Origin: Molanna angustata
Lineage: Eukaryota > Arthropoda > Insecta > Trichoptera > Molannidae
Reading direction: 5' to 3'
DNA length: 64,000 bases
Assembly: GCA_963576475.1 (NCBI GenBank)
Contig: OY754982.1
Location: 15,628,217-15,692,216 of the forward strand
Shown in pieces: positions 12,863 through 25,252 of the stretch (position 1 is its first letter; each line of letters opens with the position of its first letter). Below the pieces are notes generated by a model. The model saw nothing but the letters and a program-made list of their open reading frames with translations, was not told the DNA's origin and did not search any database. The position numbers and the translations under genes are program-made.

Positions 12863-14559
12863 TCAACATTTATCGATTGGCGTAGAACTGGACACGAGCG
12901 TGGAAGTCAGTTCACTGGGAGGAAGTCCCAACTGTCTCTCCAATTTTAATGCTTTTAATTTCATGACATATATCTCATGGCGGAACAAGTCCACCTTCAG
13001 GGATTGGAGATTTTCATTTGTCAAGGCTTTCCTTTTGTTTTTCATGGAACCTACAAAAACAATGAGAAATAATAATTAAAAGTACTTATGAAGCGTTTTG
13101 GCATTTTGCCCTAAACCACTATATTTTGAGTCACTATGCGACATGTTACGGCAGTGCTGTCCTGCCATCGACCGGCTAGTTTAGACCGGTTTAGGGCAAA
13201 ACTCACATGTCAAAACGGTTAATATGAACAACCACAAAATATCCGCCGAGTATTTAAACTGTACTTATGGCGAATTATATCCACACCCAAAGAATCTTCC
13301 GTCTTTCATAACTCATATTTAAATTTTTAAATAGTGAATATGTCCTTGCAAAAAGTAGGTACATAATACTAATACATTATCATACATTCCCTAAATTAAG
13401 CAAAAGTGCTTGTGCTATAGATGAACGGAAATCGGTCGTGGCAGGATTCGAACACGCGGCCACTTGATTACTAATCCAGTGTGCTAACCGCTCTGCCACC
13501 ACCCTTCTCAAATAAAAAATTACAAAAATTGTCACATAGACCTGCATGTTTATCGCATGCAGTTAATTTACTGGTTGCCCCAATTGTGGGCGATGCTGTG
13601 AAGGCATAGACATACAGATAAAATGTTTATACCTCTGATGTTTTGATTGCATTTCTGCATAGTCATATTAATAATTACCTCTATTGGAACTTGACTTCAA
13701 CTGGGAAGGTAGCTTGACATTGATGGGTGAACTTGGGTGAGGTGTATTTTCAATGGCACTATTAGGAATGCCACTGCTCTCCACGATACCTAGACCACAC
13801 ACTCCCGGAGAATCTCTCCCCAGAATATCTAGGATTATGTGGTCCACCTCGTCTAAGATCTGTTCCTTCCCCACAGCAGATCCAGTTTGATGGGCATTGT
13901 TTATTTTACTCTGAAATATTATACATACCTACGTAATATTTAACAACCATGGTGTAAAAAATATTTTTACAATAGATTATGATTACGATCACGCCATATG
14001 TATGTAGGTACATATAGTATCTATCAATTTGAGATATTATGTGAATGGAGTAACACGGCAGGTTAATTTATTGGCATGATTTTTTAGTAGCATCCTCATA
14101 TATCAGAAACATAACAAATGGTAATTAGCTTTATTACTAGTTTGGTGCATACTACTGTAGAATGTGTTAAGAATAATTCATTTAAAAACAAACTCACCAA
14201 TGTCCTACATTTCCACAGGCCAAACAACTTGTCTCGCGCAAATGTCCACGTTTTGTCTGTACTGGCCAATTCCAATGACTGTGCCTTTGCGAGTACCTCT
14301 CTCCATGCCTAAGAAAAATAATTAAATGAATCTTCGGAAAACATTATGAAAAAAATATTATTGTAAGCACAAAACTGTATCACAAGTTTTCACTCACAAC
14401 ATATCTCACTCACATCGTAGTAATCAAAACTAAACAACTTACCTGTTGCTTCATTGTATTAGTGATAGTGTCACTAAATGCCCCAAAAAGAACTCCTTTC
14501 TTTTGTTTAATTACCTCCAACATGGCTAATTTTTTCTTAATATTGTCTTTTCGGCTCAT
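12863..14559 (-). CDS. Myb/SANT-like DNA-binding protein of the Harbinger element, 4 exons
   Basis: Predicted exons on the minus strand: 14559-14443, 14308-14198, 13910-13679 and 13050-12863, giving 215 residues. All introns have GT-AG ends (donors GTAAGT, GTGAGT, GTAATT; acceptors TTTCTTAG, TATTTCAG, TTTTGTAG) and the phases agree (0, 0, 1). Residues ~8-80 form a three-helix Myb/SANT-like domain with KKGVLFGAFSD, then AWREVLAKAQ and LFGLWKCRTL carrying the usual tryptophans. The C-terminal part (SLKVDLFRHEIYVMKLKALKLERQ, not a contiguous claim of function) looks like an amphipathic coiled coil. In Harbinger elements such a second protein helps nuclear import and binding of the transposase at the ends. 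Unlike the adjacent transposase, this frame has no stop or frameshift. A domesticated host MSANTD-type gene is the alternative. Confidence 0.75.
13088..13228. mobile_element. Hairpin element in the third intron of the Myb-like gene
   Basis: GCGTTTTGGCATTTTGCCCTAAACC on the left pairs, with gaps, with GGTTTAGGGCAAAACTCACATG..AAAACGG on the right. This gives a fold-back structure of about 140 bases. No coding capacity; a small MITE is the likely explanation. Confidence 0.5.
13334..13504 (-). mobile_element. tRNA-derived SINE, family 3, copy 1
   Basis: On the minus strand it starts with a tRNA-like head (GGCAGAGCGGTTAGCACACTG, then GTTCGAATCC as the B box) and ends in 'aaggacatattcac'. The same layout is found at 30191-30360, 30808-30969 and 33006-33150. 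It lies in the third intron of the Myb-like gene. The anticodon arm is degraded, so it is not a functional tRNA. Confidence 0.8.
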
Positions 14560-14819
14560 TTTCTAACAATCAACAACAACGAAATCACAGAAAAGACGAG
14601 AACGAACGGTGTCAAATTAATAATCGTTTACGCGCCGAAACAAACGGTACTACTAAGTTATCACTAGGTGTCGCTAGCGTCAATTGCAAAGACTTTGCAA
14701 ATGTTTGCGCCGCCGCAAAGTGACTATTTTGTTTAGTGGAACGCGAATGCTTTGCATTTTGCAAAATTCTCATATCGCAAAGCAAAAAGTTGAAAAGTAC
14801 GACTGTGGAATGGGGCACA

Positions 14820-15560
14820 GGTCTACATTTCTCACGATTTTTCAACTTTGAAGTTAAAAAAACACCAACTTAAAGACTTAGCAACCAATTTGGAGAAGAA
14901 AATTTAGTGTGTCTGTATATGGGCCCTCCCCTTATAACTATTGATTTGCTTGATGCGCAAAGCCAAAATTTCAGAAAATATACAATGTTTTATGTCTACA
15001 AAATTTTATACTCAGAATTTTTAATTTTTGTTCTAGTCAGGGGTCAACAACATTTTAATTTTTATTTTATTTCTCCATATATCTCAAAAACAATAAAAGA
15101 TGGAACGCTAAACATTTATATCAATATAGACGAATACAATATATAAAATTTGTTTTTTTGAACGCCTATATTTTCTTTAAAAAAAAAACATCGAATAACG
15201 TCGATACACCCCAACTTAATAATTTAATTTTCTGTAAGAACATACATTATAGTAATACCTACATCTCAATTTTTTGTTAACAATTTTTGTGAAAATTTAA
15301 TTTAGTGACGACATCGTTTCATACAATTTGTGTGGCAGAATACACAACACAATGCAACCATCAAGATGTTTATATATTAGAGGAAGGAAAAACGGACTGA
15401 CCTTCACACTATCCTATCTTGACAAACATGTTTTTGTAGAGAAAACATAATAGGTATCTTAAACTCTTCAATAATTTGGATTTAAGGGTAAGTTTGATGT
15501 ATATTCTTCAACTATCCATACAATCGCCATCGACAGTTGGATCTCATGTGTGACATGCAA
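14820..15560 (+). mobile_element. Repeat A, copy 1, right part
   Basis: This resumes repeat A after the Harbinger element: 'gtctacatttctcac', 'aacaccaacttaaag', 'agtcaggggtcaacaacatttt', 'gtgacgacatcg' and the terminal CGACAGTTGGAT at 15531-15542. Each has counterparts in the copies at 30.98-31.71 kb and (inverted) 40.04-42.20 kb. No coding capacity; the family looks like a non-autonomous TIR element. Confidence 0.7.
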
Positions 15561-15660
15561 CAAGTATAAACTAAAAATCTTAGGTATATTTTAGAAACAT
15601 TTTGAAAATATTTTTGATAGTAAATTAACGTTCTTGATTAGAATAAAATAAAAAGTTTTT

Positions 15661-15766
15661 AAATGATGTAATTGGACAGTGACAGTAACTGGACACTAAA
15701 TAATTTGAACTTTAAATGATGTAATTGGACAGTGACAGTAACTGGACACTAAATAATTTGAACTTT
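15661..15766. repeat. 53-bp tandem duplication
   Basis: The 53-base unit starting 'aaatgatgtaattggacagt' at 15661 is repeated without visible change from 15714. A recent local duplication. Confidence 0.95.
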
Positions 15767-17027
15767 AAAAAATAACTTTTATCATTTATTGTCATTTAAA
15801 ATATTTTTTGTTTCCAACATCGCACGTGGTCTATTAAAATATTCCCATTTATTATACTCCAAGTCGTACATCATCGTATGTATGTCAAGAGTTTTCTAAA
15901 GTTTTTATTAAGGAACTATATTTTTGTATTAAGGTGAGTACTCGGTTAAGTAAACAAATCCTCGTTAATTATTTCCCATTTACTTCTTAAATGTTATTCT
16001 AATTTTATACACAAAACAACTGTTAAATATCTAATATTTTTATTATTGCATATTTCTCTCAATAGATGGCGTTACAACAAAATAAATAAAAAATAATAAG
16101 ATTGTTGTTCATAATTTCACCCATAGATGGCTGTAGTAAAAATTCCTTATTTTCAAGCGAAAAGAATTTCAGTATTACAATATATAGAACTTTCAAAATT
16201 GAATTGATAGGGATCTCATTAAAAAGGCATAATTGGTGAACGTTGCGCAAGCGCATAAAGTGATCACGTAAACCAGCCGATGACAGGTCGTAAGCCCTGT
16301 AGGTGCCTTGATTTCCCGGTTCTCCTACAATAAATATTCCAACTTCGTCTCTATTGAGATAATTAAAAATCTGTTAAAAAATGTTAAATATCTCATATAA
16401 AAAGGGGTTTACACTGGGCAGTAGCGGAATTGCTTATAGAAACTGAAAATCTTGGCTTGCCTATGAATATTACATATATTAAGAAATTCAAGAACTAGAA
16501 TCATGCTGAAAATCAGCTGCCGGGGGGCTTGTCTTCCTGCAACATAGCTGAGCATGGTCCTTTAGAATCAGAAAGGTTGTTTTTCTTTTCATTTGTTGAT
16601 ATATGTCTTTGTATTTGTATGTAAACTTCATCTCGTCTCAATAAATGTTTATTTTAATTTTATTTTAAACTAATATTTATTTAATTGTTTTATTGCAACG
16701 ATACTAGAAGATTAAAAATTAAACCGTTTGAAGATACGATGCTTTACAAGCCCACAAATGTAAATATTATTTTGGAATGTGATTTTCAAATTATTTTTCA
16801 TGGCCACTGAAATGAACAAGGATGCTACAAAAACATTAAATTGTCGACATTTCCCAATTTCCTTCCAGGGTTTGCCTGGTCCGAAGATCCTAGTCTCGCC
16901 CCTGATACTGGGGTGTCCAGTTACTAATTATTTTTCATCAAAAAATAGTAAAGTAATGTGATTAACTTACTGCCTCAGTACACATTGTTTTGTATATTTA
17001 ACATTTTCTCTGGTTGGTTTGAAGAAA
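15767..17027. other. AT-rich intergenic sequence, no gene seen
   Basis: No gene recognised. Near 16270-16320 a short GC-richer patch ('gatgacaggtcgtaagccctgtaggtgcc') has no protein or RNA signature that I can assign. Confidence 0.4.
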
Positions 17028-17090
17028 TTGCCATTAGGCAATAAGCCCGCCAGTGTACTAATTATATGTACAAGAAGATTCAATTAAATA
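17028..17090 (+). mobile_element. LINE 3'-end fragment
   Basis: 'gaagaaattgccattaggca', 'ataagcccgccagtgtac' and 'gtacaagaaga' followed by an AAATAAA tail match the reverse complement of 58629-58720, the 3' end of the LINE there. A 5'-truncated dead copy. Confidence 0.7.
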
Positions 17091-18248
17091 AAAATAAAGT
17101 AACTGGGCGTTGGGGCTAGTTATTGTTAATATTATAAATTTAAACTATTTTTAAATATAATACCAGAAATAATGACTATAATTTATTGTCAAAGCTCTAC
17201 AAATTATATTGATTGTATACAGAAACTGTCGTACCTATACATAGGCGGACAGTTGATATACATATTATTTTATCATTATTTAATAAATTTATACAATGAG
17301 TTTTATTATTAAATAAATTTGTTTCATATTTCCATTTTGTTTCATACTTGGTATCATCATTGTATCATCATTTAAATCTTTTGAATAATTAAAACAGTTT
17401 TTTATACCACGTTTTTATATATTTTTGTTATGTCCAGTAACTGTATATTTCACTATGTGTATAAGTATATCCAATTTAATGTAATTGTAAATAATTTACT
17501 TGGTAGAATTCCATTTTAAAGTAAATTGAAAAGTCGAAAAAAATATGTTTAACTTTTCAATTTATATCCAATTTACTTTTTATATATGTAAGATATCATG
17601 ATTTACATCAAAAGACATCATTGTAACTTAAAATGGCTTGAAATAAAAATTATACTCGTTAAAATCAACAAATAATAACAGAAAAATAGAGGTAACCATC
17701 ACAAGGTTCCGCTGAGTGACCACAGTTATTATATCGCTTACCTTGGTTATTTTTGAAACTTTCCCAAACAAAACAACGCGTACCTACTTAATTATCTTTT
17801 CCGTTAAGAAAATATTTTTTTTATTAAAATCTTTGATGTTGAACAAGACTTAAAAAAGTTATGCAATTTCTAAGGCCCATTTCCATGTATATATTTTAAA
17901 AACACGAATATAAAAAATATATTTTGTGATTATTTATTACGAATTAATATTGCGATATCCGAATATCATCATCATCATCAATGGCTCCAAATCCCGCTGC
18001 ACGCCATCCAACCATCGGAGCTGGGGTCTACCAACAGTTCGTCTACCTCAGGGCTTTGTGTGCAGGATCCTAATATACCTATAGATTTATGAAAAAAATC
18101 ACTTAATATCATTTGACTAAGGAGTTACATTCCTGCACTGCGACCATTTGAGATCTGTTTTGCTAAAAGACCATTCAGAAACGTACCAAAAATAAAATCA
18201 TTGAAAAAAGAACAAAATTATTAGATGAAAAATACTTTAGTTATATCT
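17091..18248. other. AT-rich sequence with a possible LINE tail
   Basis: Mostly featureless AT-rich DNA. At 17965-18080 an (ATC)n run precedes a GC-richer patch ('ccatcggagctggggtctacc'), the layout of a minus-strand LINE 3' end, but no reverse transcriptase sequence remains to confirm it. Confidence 0.4.
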
Positions 18249-18372
18249 GCCCCCCTAGACAACGTGTAAATAACTCAATGTATGGAAGTGACAGTTCGTA
18301 GTCACTTCCACACATTGAGTTATCTTTTCTTGTTACTTTTCTTGAGCTAAATGACACGTTGTCTAGGGGGGC
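18249..18372. mobile_element. Hairpin MITE, family D, copy 1
   Basis: The termini GCCCCCCTAGACAACGTG and its inverse CACGTTGTCTAGGGGGGC form an 18-bp perfect TIR. Inside, 'ataactcaatgtatggaagtgac' faces 'gtcacttccacacattgagttat', so nearly all of the element can fold on itself. The right arm carries an unpaired 'cttttcttgttacttttcttgagct'. A second copy is at 26116-26235. Confidence 0.85.
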
Positions 18373-19623
18373 TGGATGGCAAACGAAATAGGTTCAAATA
18401 GAATAGATAATTTAGTGTCGTAAATGTTCAGTTGTTGATCGATTTATGTGTATGTGTGTTTTATTTAAATAAATAAATAAAAATATATGATAAGGTTTTC
18501 AGTTTAGCTGTTAGTACATGTAGGATTTTCCGACGTATTTGACTCATATTTTGTGAAAATTTTCTGGACTTAAACAAGTGTTTATCGTCAAGGGGTGGTG
18601 GGTGGTGAGGTTCGGGAATGAGGAAGAAGAAAACCCGATAGAAGTGGAGCTCAGGTGGCTTTGCCCGTGTAGTAGGAGAGACAGGAGTGGCGGGGAGAGT
18701 CAACCAGAAGGGATTCTAATCATTTTCAGGGTACTAAAAGCTTCGGGATAACTGGAACTCCACCAACTCCCATCACAACACGGTAGGTACCCATTTATGA
18801 ATGTTGCAATGAGGAAAACTACATAAAATGTAAATTGTATTTTTTATCCTGAAAAAAAGGACATATAGTAAAAATTGAAAGGTAAGCAATAAAGACACAA
18901 TTAAAAAATATATCTGAAGAATTCAATAAAAAATCAAACAATCTGTATATAGAAATATTTTCAAAAAGTAAGTATTATTTTTTTTAATATCAATGTTTGA
19001 AACTGTCACTTCATGATGGAATTCCATAATTAGGTAGGTACATAGAATTATGGAAAACAAATATTTATAATTCTACGTTTTATTTAATTAAATACGCAAA
19101 CACGAATCCCATTCACCGGTATCGCTCAATGCCGAGCATATTCAAATTATTTAAAGTATTTTTTCATAATTCTATGTGCCTACAAGTATGTTAACTAATA
19201 ATAGAGTAGGTGTACAGTGTACCTACATAATATGTTTAATAACTCGTATTACTTTTCATACCCTATTTTGAAATATGATCACTATAAACTGTATTTTCTG
19301 TAACAAACAAATGTACTTATATATTTTCTAAAATAATTTTTTCTAAAATATATATTATCGAAAATAATAACTTCGTATTACGTGTACCTAGGTATTTAAA
19401 ATTTGAGAGATCTCAATAAATATAAAATACATTAAAATATCATATTTTGTGATCTTATAAAGAATATCACTCGCTAGTCAGCCGTCTCCATAATATTGGA
19501 ACTGAATATTCTCATTTAGGTGACATTTTATGCTGTTCAAACATAAATACAAACAGTCGATATACTTATACATTTTTTTATGAGAGTTTCGTCGCAGATT
19601 TATAAGTATAATAATAATAACAA
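18373..19623. other. Unassigned sequence with a GC-richer block
   Basis: At 18590-18790 is a GC-richer block ('gtggagctcaggtggctttg', 'aggagagacaggagtgg') with a proline-rich reading frame on the minus strand. I see no recognisable domain and treat it as an unclassified repeat remnant. The rest is AT-rich. Confidence 0.35.
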
Positions 19624-19800
19624 ACACTTCCTTGCACCCTGCGCAAGTGGAGAGTTTTTTGCCATATGGCAATTTCTTCCAACTAACAAGTGTTTCCCAG
19701 AGAAGCCATATTTAAATAAATTTCTCCTCTGTTGGGGATCGAACCCGGGACGCCCGCGCAGAAACCAAACGGCGTACCAATTGTGCCACGGCGGTCGGCA
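19624..19800 (-). mobile_element. tRNA-derived SINE, family 2, copy 1
   Basis: The minus strand begins TGCCGACCGCCGTGGCACAA (A-box region) and has a GGTTCGATCCC B box. The distal end is marked by 'cacttgcgcagggtgcaagg'. Further copies are at 25324-25518, 25781-25978 and 35226-35424, with a split one at 44061-44447. Confidence 0.85.
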
Positions 19801-22474
19801 CATTGGTAATGTATTAGCAAATGTTTAATAATTTTTGTTTATAAAAAAATAATTAAATTAAAATTTATTCAATATTTTATAGTTACTTTTTTTTAATTCA
19901 CATGCCATAAGAAGATACAATAATTATTATGCCTATCAGTGCATGCATATATAAATAAATAAATGGAGGTATCTAAAATAAATGCCTAATTATTTAAATT
20001 GTAAAATTATCTTTTTTTACATACTTAGTTTTTTTTCCTTTTCTTTTCACTTCAGATACTTTGTTATTTTATTACCCTTTTTGCTTGTTTATTATACAGG
20101 TTTTTATTTTTTCCAAATGATTAAATATTTTACTGTTGTTTTCAATGTATTTTTTATGTTTTTGTTCAATGTGTGTATTTTATTTTAATATTATAAAGTA
20201 AAATGCAATTTGTGCCGTTAATTCAGCAGATACACACATAAAATAATAATAATGAAACATGATATTCGTGAGTTGTATTTTTCTAGTGTGTAAAAATAAA
20301 TGTAAATATATTATAGTGTAAAAAATATGTAATGAATTAAGTACCTACCTACCTACGATATTCCTCATTCGAACACGAGTTCTCTACTCTATTGAGAGAA
20401 TATTATCTTAAATATTTTGTTATTGTAATGCAGGTTTATTGTAAGATAATTGTAAAAATAAAAGAATGGTTAAAAATAAATAAATAAAAAATACTACGCA
20501 CTGACTGCATTTGGGTCTAATTCTTATTTTTTTATCTTTTGATTAGATCAAAATAGAACGGGGAACATACCTATATGATATAATATTATGATAAATATGT
20601 CTGGAGGTTGGATATTTTATTTGATCATGAAAAGTTTTCCACATTATTGTTGAAACCCTTTGACAGGAATAAAATAAATACGTAGATTTAATATATTCCT
20701 GATATTTTATGGTTTACGTTGTATTAGTAAACTATTGGAAGATAATATTTGTTAAGTTTCGTACCATTTCAGTATAAACACGCAAATCGATTGTCGATAC
20801 ATCATGCAAAAGTTATCTATATCATCAATAAAGAATACGATCCATGATCATTATTATAGCTATATATTTAACTATGTGACAGACGCCTGTCATTGGAGCA
20901 TTGGAGATCATATGTGTTTGTATCATGTGTTAACTTGTGTGTATATATTTCAATGTTCTGTTGGTGTCTTATATTATAAATATATAGCAAAATATAAAAT
21001 TGTCTTATATAAAGATATGTGTAGGTATTTATATAATATATATTCAGTCACTCGATAGAAGTACCTTATTAAGATCAATGTGGGGTTCTGCACTGTTTAT
21101 AAGTAGGTACGAGTCATCGGAACAGTAAAAATCATATTAAATTATACATATGAGTCAAATTACCTAAGTAAATTATTTATTATTTATCTGGGAAATTTGT
21201 GACCTAAATTGGCTGCAATGTTGTCATAATTACATATTTAAAAACATGGCTATTCATTTTAAAATTAAAGATTTCCATTTTCAATGAATAGTTTCTATTT
21301 TTTCAGATTTTCACTGTGATTTATTCTTAAAAAACTGTATTGATTTGCAAAGTTGTCAAAAAGGGTTTTATTTATTTGAATGTTTTTTAGCTTCTTTGTT
21401 ATATTTTTTTACGTACGATCTAAGCTAAAGACAACATGCTTTTGGGCTATAAATGTGAATAAATTATTAATTTTATCTAGATATAACTCTTTGTATTGTA
21501 CTCAATATAAATTAATACTTATTCTGTATTAGGTACATACAACATACACAGAGTATATAGGCACATATTATAATTATTGTCAATGATGGTTTTCCCCCCT
21601 TTCCTCTAAACATTTGTATATAGGTCATAAATATTGTTCTGTATTTACTTAAGAATTTATTGTTTCCAAATTCCCCTCCCCTTCACCTTTACACACCCCT
21701 TGCTCTAAAATACTAATATTGTTTATTCAATTTTATAGTTACCTATTCAGTATAAATTGTGCCTCTGAAGATGCTAGCGAAAGCGCTTAAGCTTATTAAA
21801 ATGTACTAATTGTGGATTAAAACGGTGTTTTATTTTTATAAATAAATTTAATATTTACTATATGATTCATTCCGGTCTATATAGAGGATCCTATACGGAA
21901 GTATTTTAAATATCTCAAGTTCTTATACATAAATTCACGATTGCAAACGAACAAAGACATTCGTTTTTTTTATATAAAATCTTTCTTACATCGCAAAAGA
22001 TGTATATTTAAAATTATTTTTAAAATAATTTAAGACATCTCTGTAATTGGCTTTGATATGTGTACTGTTTTTAAGCAATTTATGAAAAAGGTGTTGAGAT
22101 GAAATAAAATAAAAATAAATTTAAAAAATAAATATATAACAACCACAGAGATAATATTACAACATAGTCTGTGCTATTCAACTATATTTAATATTGTTTT
22201 GGATTGCCGACTTTATTGTTTCTTATAGTTATTATGTTTTTTAAGTTATTATAAAATATTATGGTTCCAATATAATAACATAACTTAACTACTTGGAACT
22301 GTTCAAAGATTCGCTAAATAATAACAACCGAGGTTTTCTTTTTAGTGAGTTACCTTTAGATATATCTAACTGAAAATCTTTTTTTATAATACTGTATTTT
22401 GTAACTGAGTGATTTAGGGTAATCTCAAAACATATATCAATAAAAATATGTAGGTACCTATATAAACTTATATA
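19801..22474. other. AT-rich intergenic sequence, no gene seen
   Basis: No exon-like composition. Near 21765-21830 'gcctctgaagatgctagcgaa' followed by 'aaaacggtgttttattttt' looks like the 3' end of a retroelement, but its family is not identifiable from this much. Confidence 0.4.
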
Positions 22475-22910
22475 GGACCATCACGAAAAACACCAAGGCT
22501 AGACTCATCAGGGCTCTGATATTCTCGATGTTCCTGTATGGTGTGGAAACATGGACACTTAGGAAGTCAGAGCGAAAGAGGATCGATGCTTTCGAAATGT
22601 GGTGCTGGAGACGTATGTTGCGCATCCCATGGACAGCCAGAAGAATGAATGCGTCAATTCTAGACGAGCTGAAGATCAAGGCAGTCTGGTTCCCTTCTGG
22701 CAATGTGTCCAAAGAATTGAATGACTGAAGGACGGAGATCTCGTGGTCGCTCACTGACCAGATGGAGTGATTTGGTTAAGTCCACAATGGGGTCTTCGGT
22801 GACTGGTGCTCTGCGTTCAGCCCAAAACAGATTGAAATGGAGGCGGGCCATACGTGTGGCGACGGACTACAGCCGCTATCCTGTCATGAGTAAAAGGAAG
22901 AATATATGTA
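22475..22910 (+). pseudogene. LINE reverse transcriptase C-terminal remnant (RTE/BovB-like)
   Basis: The first frame reads LIRALIFSMFLYGVETWTLR, then RIDAFEMWCWRRMLRIPWTA, the segment just after the reverse-transcriptase domain in RTE-type LINEs. After a deletion and frame change near 22690-22720 the terminal GRRSRGRSLTRWSDLVKS and WRRAIRVATD follow. The order is right but part of the chain is missing, so this is a 5'-truncated and internally deleted dead copy. Confidence 0.85.
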
Positions 22911-23460
22911 TATAAACCTACTTCCTTAGCGGGAAAAACATTTTTTTTCCATACGTTTTAATTACTTATACCTACCATAAATTTTTCATAAAATAGTATT
23001 TGATCAGGGATTGAATAACATTAGGGTTTTGTAGTATCAGAATACTTTTTAGTATTTTCTTCTTCATCATTTTTGAAAAAAACGTTCGTTCGTTTTTAAA
23101 GATATTATTTGTAAAAAAAATGTAGAGGTTTTAAATAGAAAAACAGGTTTAAAAGTAAAAACTTTATTTTTAAAATAATACGATTTTGTCAACTTTGACC
23201 ATAAGTATATAAATATAAAAATAATAACAAATAACATTTAATCTTATTTATACAATAAATATTAAAATTACATATAAAGGAAATCTTTAGATGCTATTAG
23301 GAAATTTATTAACAATCCATAAATACTCGTAAATAAATAAAAAATCTTGTAATATCATAAAAATAATTTCTTGAAATAATATTATATTTGTTACTGTTGA
23401 AACTGGTGTACCAAATGTTTTATTTTTTTTAAATGATTATTATGTAATAAATTAATGTTG
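22911..23460. other. AT-rich sequence, no gene seen
   Basis: Highly AT-rich with long A and T runs; nothing supported on either strand. Confidence 0.5.
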
Positions 23461-24175
23461 GTAATAACTTCACAAATGTACAAGTAGCTACTTCAGAACA
23501 GATTTATTCTAGTGAAGCAGCTATCTTATACTTGTATTATGTATATTGTTATGAGTCAATACTTGTATAGTGATTATAATGTAAGTACTTCACAAATGTA
23601 CAAGTAGCTGCTTCAGAACAGATTTATTCTAGTGAAGCAGCTATCTTATACTTGTATTATGTATATTGTTATGAGTCAATACTTGTATAGTGATTATAAT
23701 GTAAGTACTTCACAAATGTACAAGTAGCTACTTCAGAACAGATTTATTCTAGTGAAGCAGCTATCTTATACTTGTATTATGTATATTGTTATGAGTCAAT
23801 ACTTGTATAGTGATTATAATGTAAGTACTTCACAAATGTACAAGTAGCTACTTCAGAACAGATTTATTCTAGTGAAGCAGCTATCTTATACTTGTATTAT
23901 GTATATTGTTATGAGTCAATACTTGTATAGTGATTATAATGTAAGTACTTCACAAATGTACAAGTAGCTACTTCAGAACAGATTTATTCTAGTGAAGCAG
24001 CTATCTTATACTTGTATTATGTACATTGTTATGATTCAATAAATATACATGTATAGTGATTATAATGTAAGTACCTACTCCACAAATGTACAGGTAGCTA
24101 TTTCAGAACAGATTTATTCTAGTGAAGCAGCTATCTTATATTTGTATAATGTATATTGTTAAAATTCAAAAATAA
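23461..24175. repeat. 120-bp tandem satellite, ~6 units
   Basis: The period is exactly 120 bases for the first four to five units (starts at 23461, 23581, 23701, 23821, 23941); the last unit is diverged and carries small insertions. Each unit contains a potential hairpin, AGCTACTTCA or AGCTGCTTCA facing TGAAGCAGCT across a 17-base loop ('gaacagatttattctag'). The unit starting at 23581 has the fully paired G version. Near-identity suggests recent amplification. Confidence 0.97.
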
Positions 24176-25252
24176 AAAATAAAAACAATAACACTATTAT
24201 AATTAAAAGTCTATTTGTATGCCGTAGAATATGTACGTTCTGACACGCAAATATATTAATGTTGCCACATGTTGGAGATAAAATATTTCAATAATAGAAA
24301 AAATCAATATGGAATACTTATTTCTTATCACATTATAAATGATTAGCAAATAAATCAATACAAATAATTTGTATTAAATTGAAATCGGCGAAGGTATGTA
24401 GGTGTAGTAGGTAAAGGAAGAAGATTTTGAATTTTTGAAATTTTGTTGTAATGCTGCAGATTTCAACGATTCGTTCATAATGAATGATTTGAATTATTAA
24501 TCCCAACAAATATTCGTTCAATAGTATTTTTTTTATATCATGCGATTTTTACTATGAAAGTATTTGATTACAAACATTAGACTGAACGATTCGTAACTTT
24601 GAACGAAATTCGCCATTACAACAATTCTTGTACCTAGTTTTCAAAAATTATTGATTAATTTCTACAGTAGGAATTATTCAATTTCGTGTTAATGTAATAG
24701 TTATTTAAATTCTATATAGATAATGAATTAAAAGGTTATGCCAATTATTTTCACATTTGGTTGCAAATTAGTAGATATTTAACGTGGTTTGTCTGAAAAT
24801 TTCATATTATCAATTTAATTTTCTTTACAAAATGATCATTCTCCTTTGATTTTCTGTGCCGTAATATTATTATTTTATATATTTCGTTAATATGAATTGG
24901 TTAAAGCACGCCACCAATAACTGGTTGCTTCAGAATATGTCACGCGAGTTTTGATGATTGATGTTTATTATTATGAAACTTTAACAATTATTAAATTATA
25001 CGAATAATCCATCAACATTTTTGGCATCTTGGGTACATCAATAAAATTTATCTGTAGGTCACATAAATTTATAATAAAATCAAGATATCTATAATAGATT
25101 TAAATTTCTAAATTATAAATGAAATTTTTTATGTACACGGTCATTGCACAAAGCAAAAATTGCACAGAAATCTAAATAAATACGTCATCCAAGCTATCAT
25201 TTTATTTTTCAACCACATAAAGTAGATTTAATTTTGGAATACATCTTACTCT
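24176..25252. other. AT-rich sequence, no gene seen
   Basis: No coding or RNA gene recognised. Confidence 0.5.

Noticed and set aside
13430..13504. tRNA-like sequence, also at 19.7, 25.5, 25.9, 30.3, 30.9 and 35.4 kb
   Set aside because: Each has a pol III B box but a mispaired acceptor or anticodon arm and is joined to a shared body, so these are SINE heads and not tRNA genes.
23461..24175. CRISPR-like regular repetition
   Set aside because: The whole 120-base period repeats, with no variable spacers, in a eukaryotic genome; it is a satellite.
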